Positions 37,262-49,250 of a DNA stretch of 64,000 bases are shown here, piece after piece (the first letter of the stretch is position 1; the number at the start of each line of letters is the position of its first letter). Origin of the DNA: Musa acuminata AAA Group (Eukaryota; Streptophyta; Magnoliopsida; Zingiberales; Musaceae); contig NC_088340.1 in assembly GCF_036884655.1 (NCBI RefSeq), forward strand, positions 28,427,501-28,491,500, written 5' to 3'. Made by a program: the position numbers and the translations under genes. Below the pieces are notes generated by a model. That model was not told the DNA's origin, ran no database searches, and saw only the letters and a program-made list of their open reading frames with translations.

Positions 37262-39549
37262 TGTTAGGATCGAGAGCACTAAGAGGGGGGGGGTGAATTA
37301 GTGCAGCGGAAATCTTTCAGCGATTAAAATCGAAAGCTGCGTTTGTTCGATAAGAACTGTTTCGATGCAAAAGCCGATTCTAAGAATACTTATGATTAAG
37401 TGCAGTTTATATCTAAACACAGTTTGCGTCTAAGCGCAGTTTACACAGTTTACGTCTAAATGCAGTTTGCGTCTAAATGCATATTGCGTCTAAGCGCAGT
37501 TTGCGTCTAAGCGCAGTTTGCGTCTAAGATCAGATTGCGTCTAAGCGCAGTGCAGTTTGCATCTAAACGCAGTTTTACGTCTAAACACAGTTTTACATCT
37601 AAACGTAGTTTTATGTCTAAACGTAGTTTGCGTCTAAACGCAGTTTTACGTCTAAACATAGTTTTACGTCTAAACGCAGTTTGTGTCTAAACACAGTTTT
37701 ACGTCTAAACGTAGTTTTACGTTTAAAAGTAGTTTACATCTAAAACACAGTTTTAAAGGGATCTGAACTTAGAAACTTCGTTCGTAAAAGCGCAGAAGAC
37801 AGTTTTGCAGAATCAAAACGTAAACGTAAACTGTAACGTATGAAAACACCGATTTACGTCTGAATGTAGATTCGGAAAGATCAGCACTTAGAAACTTGTT
37901 CGTAAAGGTGCAGAGAGCAGTAGCTATGTAGGAGGTTTGCAGTAATGATAAAGTGCTCAAAATAAACGCAAACTAGAGATTTAGAGTGGTTCGGTCAGTC
38001 TTGACCTACTCCACTTTTGGCTTCCTCCACCGACGAGGTCACCGATGTCAACTAGAAGCCTTCCTTCAATAGGCGAAGGCCAACTACCCTCTTACAGATT
38101 CACTCCTTTTGACGGGCTTAGGAGACAACCCTTACAGAAGTTTTCTCTCCTCTCTTTACAACTCAAACTTGAAGAATAGAAAGAGGAGAACTAGCAGTTT
38201 TGAGCTCTAAGAAACACAGAAAGATAGCAAGATTTCGAGTGTATGTTCTATGCTTTCAGTGCTAAATGGGTGGGGTATTTATAGGCCCCAACCCAGTTCA
38301 AATTTGGAGCTCAAAACGATCAAATCCCGGAATTCCGGGATCAGGCGGTTGTACCTCCTGACTGGAGAGGTTGCACCGCCTGGCAGAGCTCGAAGACTGA
38401 GCCCAAGCGGTGCCACCTCTTGACTGAGGCGGTTGCACCTCTCTGCCAGAGCTCGAAGACTGAGCTCAAGCGATGCCACCTCTCTGTTAGGGAGGTTGCA
38501 CCGCCCAGTCTAGCTCGAAGACTAAGCTCAGGCGGTGCCACCTCTCTGTCAGGGAGGTTGCACCGCCCAGTCTAGCTCGAAGACTAAGCTCAGGCGGTGC
38601 CACCTCCTGGCTGGGGAGGTTGCACCGCCCAGTCTCGCTGGGAGGCTTAGCCCAGGCGGTGCCACCTCCTGGCCTAGGCGGTTGCACCTCCTGGTGCAAT
38701 CAGGGTCCAAATGGTTAGCTCCATTCGGCCCAATTTCAGTCTTTCAGGGGCCCAATTGCCCCAAGATTAAGCTAATGGGATCACCTCCCATTTTCCAGCT
38801 TAATCAATGTGCTAACTATGATTAGATCTAAGACAATTTCTGCAGCTTTGCTTCGGTGCGTCAATCGCTTCTTCCGGCGAGTTTCCGGTGAACTTCCGTC
38901 GATCATCCGATGAACCCTCGGTGATGCTTCTGCGGACTTCCGGCAAACTCCTGAATTTGCGACGATCCACTTAGCGAGTTCCAACGAGCTTCGCTTGGCA
39001 AGCTTCTGGACTTCTCGGATCTGTTCTCGCAGAACCTCCGACGACCGTCCGAACTTCCGTCGAACTCTCGAACTCCCAACGTGATCATGATCTTGACTCC
39101 GGCGCAACTCCTGCTGCTTGTCTAACTTTCATCGTAGTTAATCCCGCACACTCAAAACAAAACTTTGATCGAGACAATTAATCCTAAGCGATTAACCAAG
39201 TTGTCCGGCATGTCATTGGTCCCTCGACGCTTCATCCGATTCTTCGGCGCATCGTCCTTTCCTACGGCCTATTGCCCAATCGGCCAGTTGGCTCCGCAAC
39301 TCCGATATCCTTTGCACAATACCCGCTCTTCTTGGCCCGATGCCCGAGTCCACGGCCCGAAGCCTTCTATCGATACGTCGACCGATCCACCGGCCCGACG
39401 TCCAATCTTCTGACATGTTCCTCCGGCACAACATGATTTTCCTACTTTAATTGTCTCATCCTGATCAAAGCATCCTGCGTCACTCAAAACGCAGATTAAA
39501 TCATAAACATATATCAAGTAGTTTCATCATCAAAATACGAGATTCAACA
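37262..39549 (-). repeat. 3' LTR of D (2288 bp), mosaic
   Basis: The plus strand starts TGTTAGGATCGAG (U5 end) and finishes GATTCAACA (U3 end). It contains the C9-loop hairpin, a tandem U5 array (37397-37745), TATA 38276-38283 (minus), the GCA-core palindrome array (38340-38700) and TCGxCGGAAG-type motifs. The outermost 380 bp (39150-39549) match C, while the rest matches E. It is longer than the LTRs of B, C or E. Confidence 0.88.
37397..37745 (-). repeat. U5 minisatellite in D 3' LTR
   Basis: Roughly twenty tandem units of 17-19 bp on the pattern GTTTGCGTCTAAACGCA / GTTTTACGTCTAAACGTA, varying mainly at CG sites. The same array is in D's 5' LTR (43385-43745) and in both LTRs of E. Element B has only two diverged units at the matching place. 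Confidence 0.85.
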
Positions 39550-39563
39550 ATCTCCCCCTTTTT
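39550..39563 (-). other. Polypurine tract of D
   Basis: The minus strand reads AAAAAGGGGGAGAT against the U3 end of the 3' LTR. Further tracts of the same kind recur inside at about 39612, 39725, 39893 and 40703. Confidence 0.85.
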
Positions 39564-42283
39564 GATGATGACAACCACTTGATGACGGAGTTAAACTTAA
39601 CTCCCGGAGTTTAAACAAACTCCCCCTATCAATATGCCATATTGATAGAAACTCTTAGATTCAAAAATCTAAGCAACATGTCATCATAAACGGAGTTAAC
39701 CTTAACTCCCAGAGTTTAAACAAACTCCCCCTATCAATATGCCATATTGATAGAACCTTGAATTCAAACTGAATTCAAGTCATTGCAATATTCATCATGA
39801 ATACTTACAACACGTTATCATGAACTTATGCATAAACTTATGCATGTCATGTCATCAAATACTTATGCATGTCATGTCATCAAATACTTCTCCCCCTTTG
39901 TCATCAACAAAAAGGAGAAGTACCACAATCAAGCGTTTGTGATATTGGTTCAACTCATTGCATGAAAAACATAATATCAAGTTTTATCATCATGCAGTTT
40001 TGAAGCCAGAAAATTTAGCAAAATGTTACATCATGCTTAAAACATTCAAGCTATCAAGTTTTAGATATGCAAGTTTTACAGCATACAAGATAGCACATAT
40101 AAGCTAGCAATGTTACAACATTTTAGAACTTGCAAGCTAGCAGTTTAGAGATATTCAAGAAGGCAACTCTAGCTTCTTGAAATATGCAAGTTGCAAGCTA
40201 GGAAATTTTTGCTTCCTTTGCAGTGTTAGCTTTTGATATCGTAACGCAACTATTTCAAGTGTTTATCAATTGTAGCATTTCATCATATGGCATGATATCG
40301 ACATGTAAAGCTGTGAAGCAAGATTTTGATATCATTTCATGATGTACACATTTCGAATATTTTAGCAAGTGTAGCATTGCATCACATGGTAAGATATCAG
40401 CTCGTACGATGCAAATTTTTGTTTGATATCTTGATACAGGGCATATAGCAATGATAACAATCATATATTACATGGTGATGCAAGTATGGCCTAATCATAG
40501 TAATGATAGCAATCATATATTTCGTAGTGATGCAAGTATGGCCTAATCATAGCATCAGTGATAGCAACCATATCAACATCAGTGATAGCAAACATATCAA
40601 CATCAGTAATAGCAACCATATCATCATTAGTGATAGCAAACATATCAGCATCAGTGATAGCAACCATTAGTGATAGCAAACATATCAATTCATATATTTC
40701 TCTCCCTTTGTCATCAACAACAAGGAGAACGACATAAGCAAATTTTAAATATAAGTGCGATGCCATAAGTTGGTTCATGTCATTTTCCAACAATGAGTGA
40801 TAGGATACCAGTAATGCAAACATTTCGAGGAAAACATGACATGGAGATAGCTTTTATTGCTTCTTCCTTTTTATTTGTTATCTTTTTACATGAAGGAGGA
40901 AAGCCATATGTGAAGTTCAAATCGATAAGATATTAAAGCACACTTCATTTTTGCAAGGATTAAGATATGTAAGTGAGTCAAATCCTTGTATGTAAAAATA
41001 TCTTCCTTTTATAAGAGGGAATCATCAAATATGTTTCTCGAAAAATATTTTTCATATGATAAGTGCATTTGCTAGATGATTCCATATGTCAAAAATCAAT
41101 GATGTGAATTAAACTTGATATGACATATGCTTGTTAAGTTTGGAAGAGGATAATGTATCAAGAAAATCCAATTGTTAGGATCAAGACAATCCGAAAATGA
41201 AATTTGACACTTTCATACATTCGGACAGGGTTTTACTAGAGATATTCAATGACAATCATGAAGGTAAAACATGCTTATGGAAATTTTTGTATTCAAGCAC
41301 ATAATTTCCAACATGTAATCATGGTAAGTAATTGTGTAAAATTATTATGGCAATCAAGTGATTTGATCATTCAATCAAAAAGTCCGAAAAATAATTTTAA
41401 CACGTTTAATCATTCGGACACATTTTTGCCATAGTTTTTCAAATATAATCATGAAGATAAGGTATGCTCATCATCATGGTAGTATGATAGCAAGTTTACC
41501 ATATTCAAGCTAGCAAAAAAAAAAAATTTCTACATTTTAAGGCCCGCAAGCTAGCAATTTTGAGATGTTCAAGAAAGCAACTCTTGCTTCTTGAAATATA
41601 AGTTGCTAGATGTGCAAGTTAACTTTTTGCTTCTTGAGATAGGCAAGATAGCATTCTTTGGTGATGTTTAATATAGCTAAGTTCTGCATAATCACCAAAG
41701 CATCATAAATTTTAATGATGTGCAAAATTACAAATTTTGCATGATTGCATTTGTGTGTCTTGAGATTTGCAAGATAGCACTTCTTGGTGATTTTCAAGAT
41801 AGCAATTTCTTTTCTTTTGAGAAGTGCAATTTTTGCTTTCTTCTTAAATTGTGCAAGCTAGCTATCTCCCCTTTTGTCATTGTCAAAAAGAAGGGAAAAA
41901 CCCTTTACATCAATTTTTAAATCATGACAAAGGTTAGTATCAATCTCATTTGTGCATCATTATATTTTCAAATTAAAACATGCACATTTTCAAAACATAT
42001 AAACTCATTAATCATAACTTCAAATTAAACATGATTTCATATACTCAAAATCGAGAAATAACAATGGAAATCAACATGATACACATTATTACTTATCAAC
42101 CACATATAGCATAATTTCATAAGGTATTTTTAATCAAAATCATTTTGTTTATCATAAACATGTAATTTTCATGATTATTTTCAAAATTACTAGAATGATA
42201 AGCATGATTCCTAATTGTTTGTATTTTCATTATAAAATTATTAAACATGCAATTAAAAAAGGAGAAATGCTTTACGAAAAGCA
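39564..42283 (-). repeat. Non-coding interior of D with nested short repeats
   Basis: No coding domain is seen. A block of about 70 bp containing GGAGTTTAAACAAACTCC is duplicated (about 39588-39770). A unit of about 27 bp with CTTATGCATGTCATGTCATC is doubled (about 39837-39893). AT-rich units of about 27 bp with ATCAGTGATAGCAA repeat about six times (40551-40690). The segment near 41340-41400 matches the sequence that follows the pol stop in B, so it derives from a Sirevirus 3' untranslated region. Confidence 0.7.
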
Positions 42284-43198
42284 TCATGTAATTTCAAAGT
42301 AAATTAAAGGCATTTTGATTACCTCAGCGTCGAAAGGTGTAAAGGCGTAGTTTGTCACCTCGCCTTTGTTGATTTTCTCCTCGTCTTCGGAGGAGCTCCA
42401 TTCATCCCAGTTTTTGTTCTTCTTCTTGCGTTCAAAGCAAGTAGTTCCGTTCTTTTTACTTTTTAATTTTTGTTTCATTTGTAGTGTAAGTTCACCATCA
42501 CTTGAGCTTATGCTCGAGTGGTCTTCAAATGTTCTATGTCCCAAATCCTTCCTGTTCTTTGGAAGGTGGTTCTCAAGTTCTTTACGTGCATTGCACGTCA
42601 TTTCATATGTGATCAATGAACCAATTAGTTCTTCAAGTGGAAATTGGTTCAAGTTTTTCGATTCTTGAATAGCAGTTACTTTTGAATCCCAAGTTTTAGA
42701 AAGTGAGCGCAAAACTTTGTTAACGAGTTCAAAATCCGAAAAGCTTTTACCAAGTGATTTTAAACCATTGACGACATCCGTAAAATGGGTGTACATGTCA
42801 ACAACGGTTTCGCTTGGTTTCATATGAAAAAGCTCGAAATCATGCAGTAAAATATTAACTTTCGAGTCTTTGACTCTACTAGTTCCCTCGTGCGTGATTT
42901 CAAGAGTGCGCCAAATATCGAAAGCCGTTTCGCACAAAGAAACCCGATTGAACTCATTTTTGTCCAAAGCGCAAAATAAGGCATTCATAGCCTTTGCGTT
43001 TAAAGAAAAATACTTCTTCTCTAAATCCGACCATTCGTTCATCGGTTTAGAGGGAAGTTGAAAACCGTTTTCAACGATATTCCATAAATCCAGATTTAGA
43101 GAAATCAAGAAAACTCTCATTCGAGTTTTCCAATAAGTGTAGTACAATCCGTTAAAGAACGGTGGACGAAAGACCGAAAAGCCCTCTTGAAGAGCCAT
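42284..43198 (-). CDS. Intact knuckle-less Gag of element D (304 aa)
   Basis: An uninterrupted gag. N-terminal FNGLYYTYWKTRMRVFLISLNLDLWNIVENGF and CETAFDIWRTLEITHEGTSRVKDS match the Gag cores of B, C and E. The region after LPKNRKDL is acidic and Ser-rich, then Lys-rich. Where E has CYECKKPGHYKSDC, D has only TTCFERKKKNKN, so the CCHC nucleocapsid knuckle is lost. The protein ends MPLIYFEIT-stop, the same tail as C. The start follows the PBS by about 35 bp, as in E. Inference: it could still assemble or co-assemble particles but would bind RNA differently. An open gag in a non-autonomous element suggests it was kept until recently. Confidence 0.88.
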   Translation of the reverse strand: MALQEGFSVFRPPFFNGLYYTYWKTRMRVFLISLNLDLWNIVENGFQLPSKPMNEWSDLEKKYFSLNAKAMNALFCALDKNEFNRVSLCETAFDIWRTLEITHEGTSRVKDSKVNILLHDFELFHMKPSETVVDMYTHFTDVVNGLKSLGKSFSDFELVNKVLRSLSKTWDSKVTAIQESKNLNQFPLEELIGSLITYEMTCNARKELENHLPKNRKDLGHRTFEDHSSISSSDGELTLQMKQKLKSKKNGTTCFERKKKNKNWDEWSSSEDEEKINKGEVTNYAFTPFDAEVIKMPLIYFEIT

Positions 43199-43234
43199 TT
43201 CTCTCGGGTGTAAATCCGAAATGAGAAATACCCT

Positions 43235-43246
43235 GCTCTGATACCA
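43235..43246 (-). other. Primer-binding site of D
   Basis: The minus strand reads TGGTATCAGAGC two bases inside the 5' LTR remnant. Confidence 0.92.
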
Positions 43247-43248
43247 AT

Positions 43249-43893
43249 TGTTAGGATCGAGAGCACTAAGAGGGGGGGGGTGAATTAGTGCAGCGGAAAT
43301 CTTTCAGCGATTAAAATCGAAAGCTGTGTTTGTTCGATAAGAATTGTTTCGATGCAAAAGCCGATTCTAAGAATACTTATGATTAAGTGCAGTTTATGTC
43401 TAAACATAGTTTGCGTCTAAGCGCAGTTTACGTAGTTTGCGTCTAAATGCAGTTTGCGTCTAAATGCAGATTGCGTCTAAGCGCAGTTTGCGTCTAAGCG
43501 TAGTTTGCGTCTAAGATCAGATTGCGTCTGAGCGCAGTGCAGTTTGCATCTAAACGCAGTTTTACGTCTAAACACAGTTTTACATCTAAACGTAGTTTTA
43601 CGTCTAAACGCAGTTTGCGTCTAAACGCAGTTTTACGTCTAAACGTAGTTTTATGTCTAAACGCAGTTTGCGTCTAAACGCAGTTTTACATCTAAACGTA
43701 GTTTTACGTTTAAAAGTAGTTTACGTCTAAAACACAGTTTTAAAGGGATCTGAACTTAGAAACTTCGTTCGTAAAAGCGCAGAAGACAGTTTTGCAGAAT
43801 CAAAACGTAAACGTAAACTGTAACGTATGAAAACACCGATTTACGTCTGAATGCAGATTCGGAAAGATCAGCACTTAGAAACTTGTTCGTAAG
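43249..43893 (-). repeat. 5' LTR remnant of D (645 bp)
   Basis: It matches the U5 end of 37262-39549, including the tandem array (43385-43745), and stops at TTCGTA in the middle of the R/U5 region. The next base begins RT sequence of fragment F. About 1.6 kb of the LTR, including TATA and U3, is missing. Confidence 0.88.
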
Positions 43894-46838
43894 AAATAAT
43901 GTTAGTCTCTCAAACCAAGCTCTTGGGGCTTGTTTCAATCCATAGGGAGCTTTAGTCAATTTAAACACATGATTTGAAAAATTATCATTCTCAAATCTAG
44001 GAGGTTGTTCAACATAAACTTCTTCGAAAATAAAGTCATTAAGAAAAGCACTTTTAACATCCATTTGAAATAACTTAAAATTATTACTACTAGTATAGGC
44101 AAGGAGCATTCTTATGGCTTCTAATCGTGCCACAAGAGCATAGGTTTCTTCATAATCGATACCTTCTTCTTAGTTGAAACCCTTGGCCACTAATCTAGCC
44201 TTGTTTCTAACTACGATACCAAATTTATCTTGCTTGTTTCTAAAGATCCAATTAGTACCAATAACTAAATGGTCATTTGGCCTCGGAACAAGCTTCCACG
44301 CCTCATTTCTCTCAAATTGGTTCAACTCTTCTTGCATTATGATAACTCATGAATCATCTTTCAAGGCCTCATTAATGCATTTAGGTTTAATTTGGGAGAG
44401 AAAAGCAGTGTTGATACAAAAATTCTTAAGGGAAGAACGAGTTTGAACCCTTGTTGATGTGTCTCCTATGATTAGCTCCTTAGGATGATCATCTACATAC
44501 TTTAATTCCTTGGGTAAGGATGTTTCGAAAGAAGATGCATCCAAGTTGCTAGATGGAGAAAGGGTTTCATTTAAATTCAAAGCATCAAAATTAATATCAT
44601 CATCAAAATCATTTTTCTTAACTTCGAAAACTTCATTAAAAACAACATGAATAGATTCTTCTATAATCAAAGTTCTTTTGTTAAAATATGAAAGACCTTA
44701 GAAATAGAAAAATAACCAAGAAAAATCCCTTCATCGGATTTTGCATCAATCTTTCCTAAGGCATCTTATTCATTCAAGATAAAATATTTACACTCCAAAA
44801 CTTTAAAACATAAAACATTAGGTTTTTTATTGTTCCACAATTCATAAGGAGTTTTAGAGAGTAACGGTCATACTAAAACCCTATTCATGACATAGCATGC
44901 CGTATTTATGGCTTCAGCCCAAAAATATTTGGGAAGGCTATATTTGTCTAATATGGTTCTAGCCATTTCTTGTATGTTTCTATTTTTTCTTTCTATTACT
45001 CTATTTTGTTGAGGACTCCTTAGAGTAGCGAAATTATGGTTGTATCTATTAGATTCATAAAATTATTGAAAATTACGGTTTTGAAATTCACTACCGTGAT
45101 CACTTCAAATTGATGAAATCATTAAACCCTTTTCATTTTGAACAAGTTTACAAAACTTAGAAAAATGCCTAAAGCAATCACTTTTATGTGCCGAAAGGTA
45201 AGTCCAAGTATATCTACTATAATCATCCACGATGACAAAAGCGTATTTGCTACCTCCTAGGCATGATGCAGCAATTGGTCCAAACAAGTCCATATGGATC
45301 AATTGCATCGGTCTAGATGTGCTTATTTAGTTCTTTGGTTTGAAACTACCTTTAATTTATTTTCCTAGTTGACATGCATCACACACATTGCCTTTAACGA
45401 ACTTAATGTGAGGAATTCCTCTTACAAGTTCTTTAGATGAGATTTGAGAGATTAATTTTATGCTAGCATGACCTAATCTCCTATGCCAAAGCCAAGCATC
45501 ACCATTCAAAACCAAAAAACACATTTCATTACAAAGATCATCAATGTCGATAGTGTATACATTATTTTATTTTAAGGTAATCATAGATGTGTTTTTGTGT
45601 GGTTTTTCAATAATGCAAGCATTGGATTCAAATCTAATGATGTATCCTTTATCACACAATTGACTAATGCTCAAAAGGTTATGTTTTAAGCCATCAACCA
45701 ACAATACATCTTCAGTAAAGAAGTTTGATTTGTTGTTACCTATGGTTCCTTTGCCAATGATTTTATCTTTGTTGTTGTCTCCGAAGGTGACATATCCTTC
45801 GTCTAAGCTAGTGAGCTTAGAGAATTGAGATAGATCTATAGTCATGTGCCTTGAGCATCCACTATCACGGTACCATCTCTAGCTCCTAGCTTGTGATGAC
45901 AAATATTTCTACAAAAAAAGGTGATTTTTAGGTACCCATTTGACCTTAGGTGTGTCAAATATTGATCTACATAACTTATCATATTGTATTGAGTCATTTG
46001 ATGTTCCTTTAGGAATCCAAATCAATTTATGTGGACTATATCTCTTAAATGGACATTTGTACGCAACATGTCCAAATTTTTAACAAAAGTTGCATTTGTT
46101 TTGGGGTGGAACATGCAAGGTAGGGCTTTTAACAAAGATGGTTAGATTTTTATGAGTGTTACTCACAAAGCCATTTTCATCTCTTCTTTCATGAATGTGA
46201 CCCTTATTGACAAGGATCATGTTCAAGGACTTGCTACCAACCTCAAATTTTTTGAAGGTTTCTTTGAGTAGCAAGTTTTCCTTTCTAGGCGTTTGTAATT
46301 GATCACATTTTGTGCAAGGAGCTAAACTATCATCATGCTTAATTTTTAGTCTATCTTAATCACTAATAAGAGAAGAATGTTCCTTTTTTAATAATTTATA
46401 TTTTTTATAACTAATTTACATTCATCGAATAAATCATGAAAAGCGCTTAGTAATTCATCAAAAGATAAACTTGTATCTAATAAACTGCTTACCTCATCTC
46501 CCGTAGCCATTAGCGCATAGTGAGCAACTTGCTTGGTTTTGGTTTGGTCCTCTTCTTCGAATGCACTTGAGTCATCCTACGTTGCTTTAAGAGTCTTCTT
46601 CTTCTTTGGCTGTTTCTTCTTTGCTTGGGGACATTCGCTTTTAAAATGTCTCGGCTTCTTGCATTCGTAGCATATGACTTGTTCTTTCTTGGGTTCAAAT
46701 TTATTTTTAGTGTCATTTCTAAATTTATTCATTTTTATAATTTTTTTAAATTTTCTTATCAAGAGTGCCAAGTCATCATCATAGCCCTCATCACTTGAAT
46801 TTTCTTTCAAGTGGTCTTCTTGAGTTCTTAGTGTCATA
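43894..46838 (-). pseudogene. Sirevirus fragment 'F': gag C-terminus to RT N-terminus
   Basis: From 46838 down: gag tail with knuckle CYECKKPRHFKSEC, a second knuckle near 46080, the gag stop TAG (45909-45911), protease RWYRDSGCSRHM, integrase (HRRLGH; D in HMDLFGP at about 45290; D of the GGEF region near 45100), and RT up to YGLKQAPRAWFERL at 43894. Many stops and frameshifts break it. The RT active site, RNase H and 3' LTR are absent because of the deletion junction with D. The gag N-terminus is absent because G inserted at 46839. A frame of 125 aa (44133-43756) runs from RT straight into D's LTR and is a chance chimera. Confidence 0.85.
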
Positions 46839-47024
46839 TGTTGAATCTCAAATTTTGATGATAAAATCAATTGATAAATTGTTTGACCTAATCTATGTGT
46901 TGAGATAAGTGTGTATGATTAACTGCGATAGTAATAAGGCGTAAAGCAGATGATGAGCCGGAATCAAAGATTCGGACAATGTACTGGGAGCTCGCTAAGA
47001 GCTCATCTAAAGATCGCCGAGAGT
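46839..47024 (+). repeat. 5' LTR of element G, first part
   Basis: It starts TGTTGAATCTCAAATTTTG inside the gag of F and matches the U3 end of the B-type LTR. It is cut at 47024 by insertion of E and resumes after 55591. Confidence 0.85.
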
Positions 47025-49012
47025 GTTAGGATCGAGAGCACTAAGAGGGGGGGGGGTGAATTAGTGCAGCGGAAATCTTTTAGCGATTAAAAACAAAAGC
47101 TGCGTTCGTTCGCTAAAAATCAGTTTTGAAGCAAAAGTCGATTCTAAGATAACTTATGATTAAGTGCAGTTTACGTCTAAACGTAGTTTACGTCTAAACA
47201 CAATTTACGTTTAAATGTAGTTTGCGTCTAAACACAGTTTTACGTTTAAACGCAGATTTACGTTTAAACGTAGATTTACGTCTAAACGCAGATTTACGTC
47301 CAAACTCAGTTTACGTCTAAAACGTAGTTTTATGTCTAAACGCAGATTTACGTCTAAACGCAGATTTACGTCTAAATGCAGATTTACGTCTAAACTCAGA
47401 TTACGTCTAAAACGTCTAAACATAGTTTGGACAGTTTTACGTTTAAACGTAATTTTACGTCTAGACGCAGTTTCAAAGGGATCTGAACTTAGAAACTCGT
47501 TCGTAAAAGCGTAGAAGACAGTTTTGCAGAATCAAGGCGTAAACGTAAACTGCAATGTAAATATCGCACGAAAACACTGGTTTACGTCTGAAAACAGATT
47601 TGGAAAGATCAGCACTTAGAAACTTGTTCGTGAGGACGCAGAAGATAGTTTTGCAGAATCAAAACATAAACGTAAACTGTAATGTACGAAAACACCGATT
47701 TACGTCTGAATGCAGATTCTGAAAGAACAGCACTTAGAACTTGTTCGTAGAAGCGCAGAAAGCAGTAGTTATGAAGGAGGTTTGCAGTAATGATAAAGTG
47801 CTCAAAATAAATGCAAACCAGAGATTTAGAGTGGTTCGGTCAGTCTTGACCTACTCCACTTTTGGCTTCCTCCACCGACGAGGTCACCGACGTCAACTAG
47901 AGGCCTTCCTTCAATAGGCGAAGGCCAACTGCCCTTTTACAGTTTCTCTCCTTTTGACAGGCTCAGGAGACAACCTTTACAGACCTTTCTCTCCTCACTT
48001 TACAACTCAAGACCTTGAAGAACAGAAGGAGGAGACTTAAAGGCTTTACAACACTTTTGAGCTCTTAGAATCACAGAAAAGATCAAGATTTCGGTGTGGG
48101 TCTGTGTCTTTTCAGTGCTGAATGGGTGGGGTATTTATAGGCCCCAACCCAATTCAAATTTCGAGCTCAAAACGATCAAATCCCGGAATTCCGGGATCAG
48201 GCGGTTGCACCTCTTGACTGGAGAGGTTGCACCGCCTGGCAGAGCTCGAAGACCGAGCTCAGGCAGTGCCACCTCTCTGTCAGGGAGGTTGCACCGCCCA
48301 GTCTTGCTCGAAGACTGAGCTCAGGCGGTGCCACCTCTCTGTCAGGGAGGTTGCACCGCCCAGTCTTGCTCGAAGACTGAGCTCAAGCGGTGCCACCTCC
48401 CGGCTGGGGAGGTTGCACCGCCCAGTCTCGCTGGGAGGCTTAGCCCAGGCGGTGCCACCTCCTGGCCTAGGCGGTTGCACCTCCTGGTGCAATCAGGGTC
48501 CGAATGGTTAGTTCCATTCGGCCCAATTTCAGTCTTTCAGGGGCCCAATTGCCCCAAGATTAAGCCAAAGGGATCACCTCCCATTTTCCAACTTAATCAA
48601 CGTGCTAACTATGATTAAATCTAAGACAATTTCTGCAGCTTTGCTTCGGTGCGTCAATCGCTTCTTCCGGCGAGTTTCCGGCGAACTTCCGTCGATCATC
48701 CGATGAACCCTCGGTGATGCTCCTGCGGACTTCCGGCAAACTCCTGGACTTTGCGACGATCCACTTGGCAAGTTCCGACGAGCTTCGCTTGGCAAGCTTC
48801 TGGACTTCTCGGATCTGTTCTCGCAGAACCTCCGACGACCGTCCGAACTTCCGTCGAACTCTCGAACTTCCAATGTGATTATGAACTTGACTCCGGCGCA
48901 ACTCCTGCTGCTTGTCTAACTTTCATCGTAGATAATCCTGCACACTTATCTCAACACATAGATTAGACAACAAATGACAATTGACTTCATCATCAAAATC
49001 CGAGATTCAACA
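47025..49012 (-). repeat. 3' LTR of E (1988 bp)
   Basis: TGTTAGGATCGAG to GATTCAACA on the plus strand. It holds a G10 run with flanking inverted repeat, the U5 array (47165-47475), TATA 48132-48139 (minus), the GCA-core palindrome array (48199-48485) and TCGxCGGAAG-type motifs (about 48640-48900). Confidence 0.92.
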
Positions 49013-49026
49013 ATCTCCCCCTTTTT
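49013..49026 (-). other. Polypurine tract of E
   Basis: A purine-rich minus strand (AAAAAGGGGGAGAT) adjoins the U3 end of the 3' LTR, the same as in D. Further purine tracts lie at about 49527, 49630 and 49698. Confidence 0.85.
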
Positions 49027-49250
49027 GATGATGACAATCAATTGATAATTGAGTTATCCTTAACTCCCCCTGTCTATATGCCATAGTTGAGATAAGTCAA
49101 TCTTGAATTCAAGACCTAAGAATTCAAGTGACGTATTGATAAGTTAGATCAGTTAAACTTATCAATACTCCCATCATGATACTCATCATGATGTATCTCT
49201 TCAAAGATGATGTCAAGGCTTGACATACATCAACAAGTTTGTATGATTGT

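Larger units (their letters stand above)
37262..43893 (-). mobile_element. Gag-only non-autonomous Sirevirus relative 'D'
   Basis: Minus-strand element: 5' LTR remnant 43249-43893, PBS 43235-43246, intact gag 43198-42284, a 2.7-kb non-coding interior rich in short repeats, polypurine tract 39563-39550 and complete 3' LTR 39549-37262. No protease, integrase, RT or RNase H is present between gag and the 3' LTR. The outer two-thirds of the 5' LTR were lost in a junction with fragment F at 43893. The layout matches the type of plant element described as terminal-repeat retrotransposons with a GAG domain. Confidence 0.85.

Noticed and set aside
40551..40690. Regular short repeats resembling a CRISPR array
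   Set aside because: No unique spacers, units are degenerate and contiguous, and the setting is a plant retrotransposon.
43756..44133. 125-aa ORF starting with RT motifs as a separate gene
   Set aside because: It fuses F's RT to D's LTR at 43893, and its C-terminal part is the same LTR translation seen at 37769-37960.
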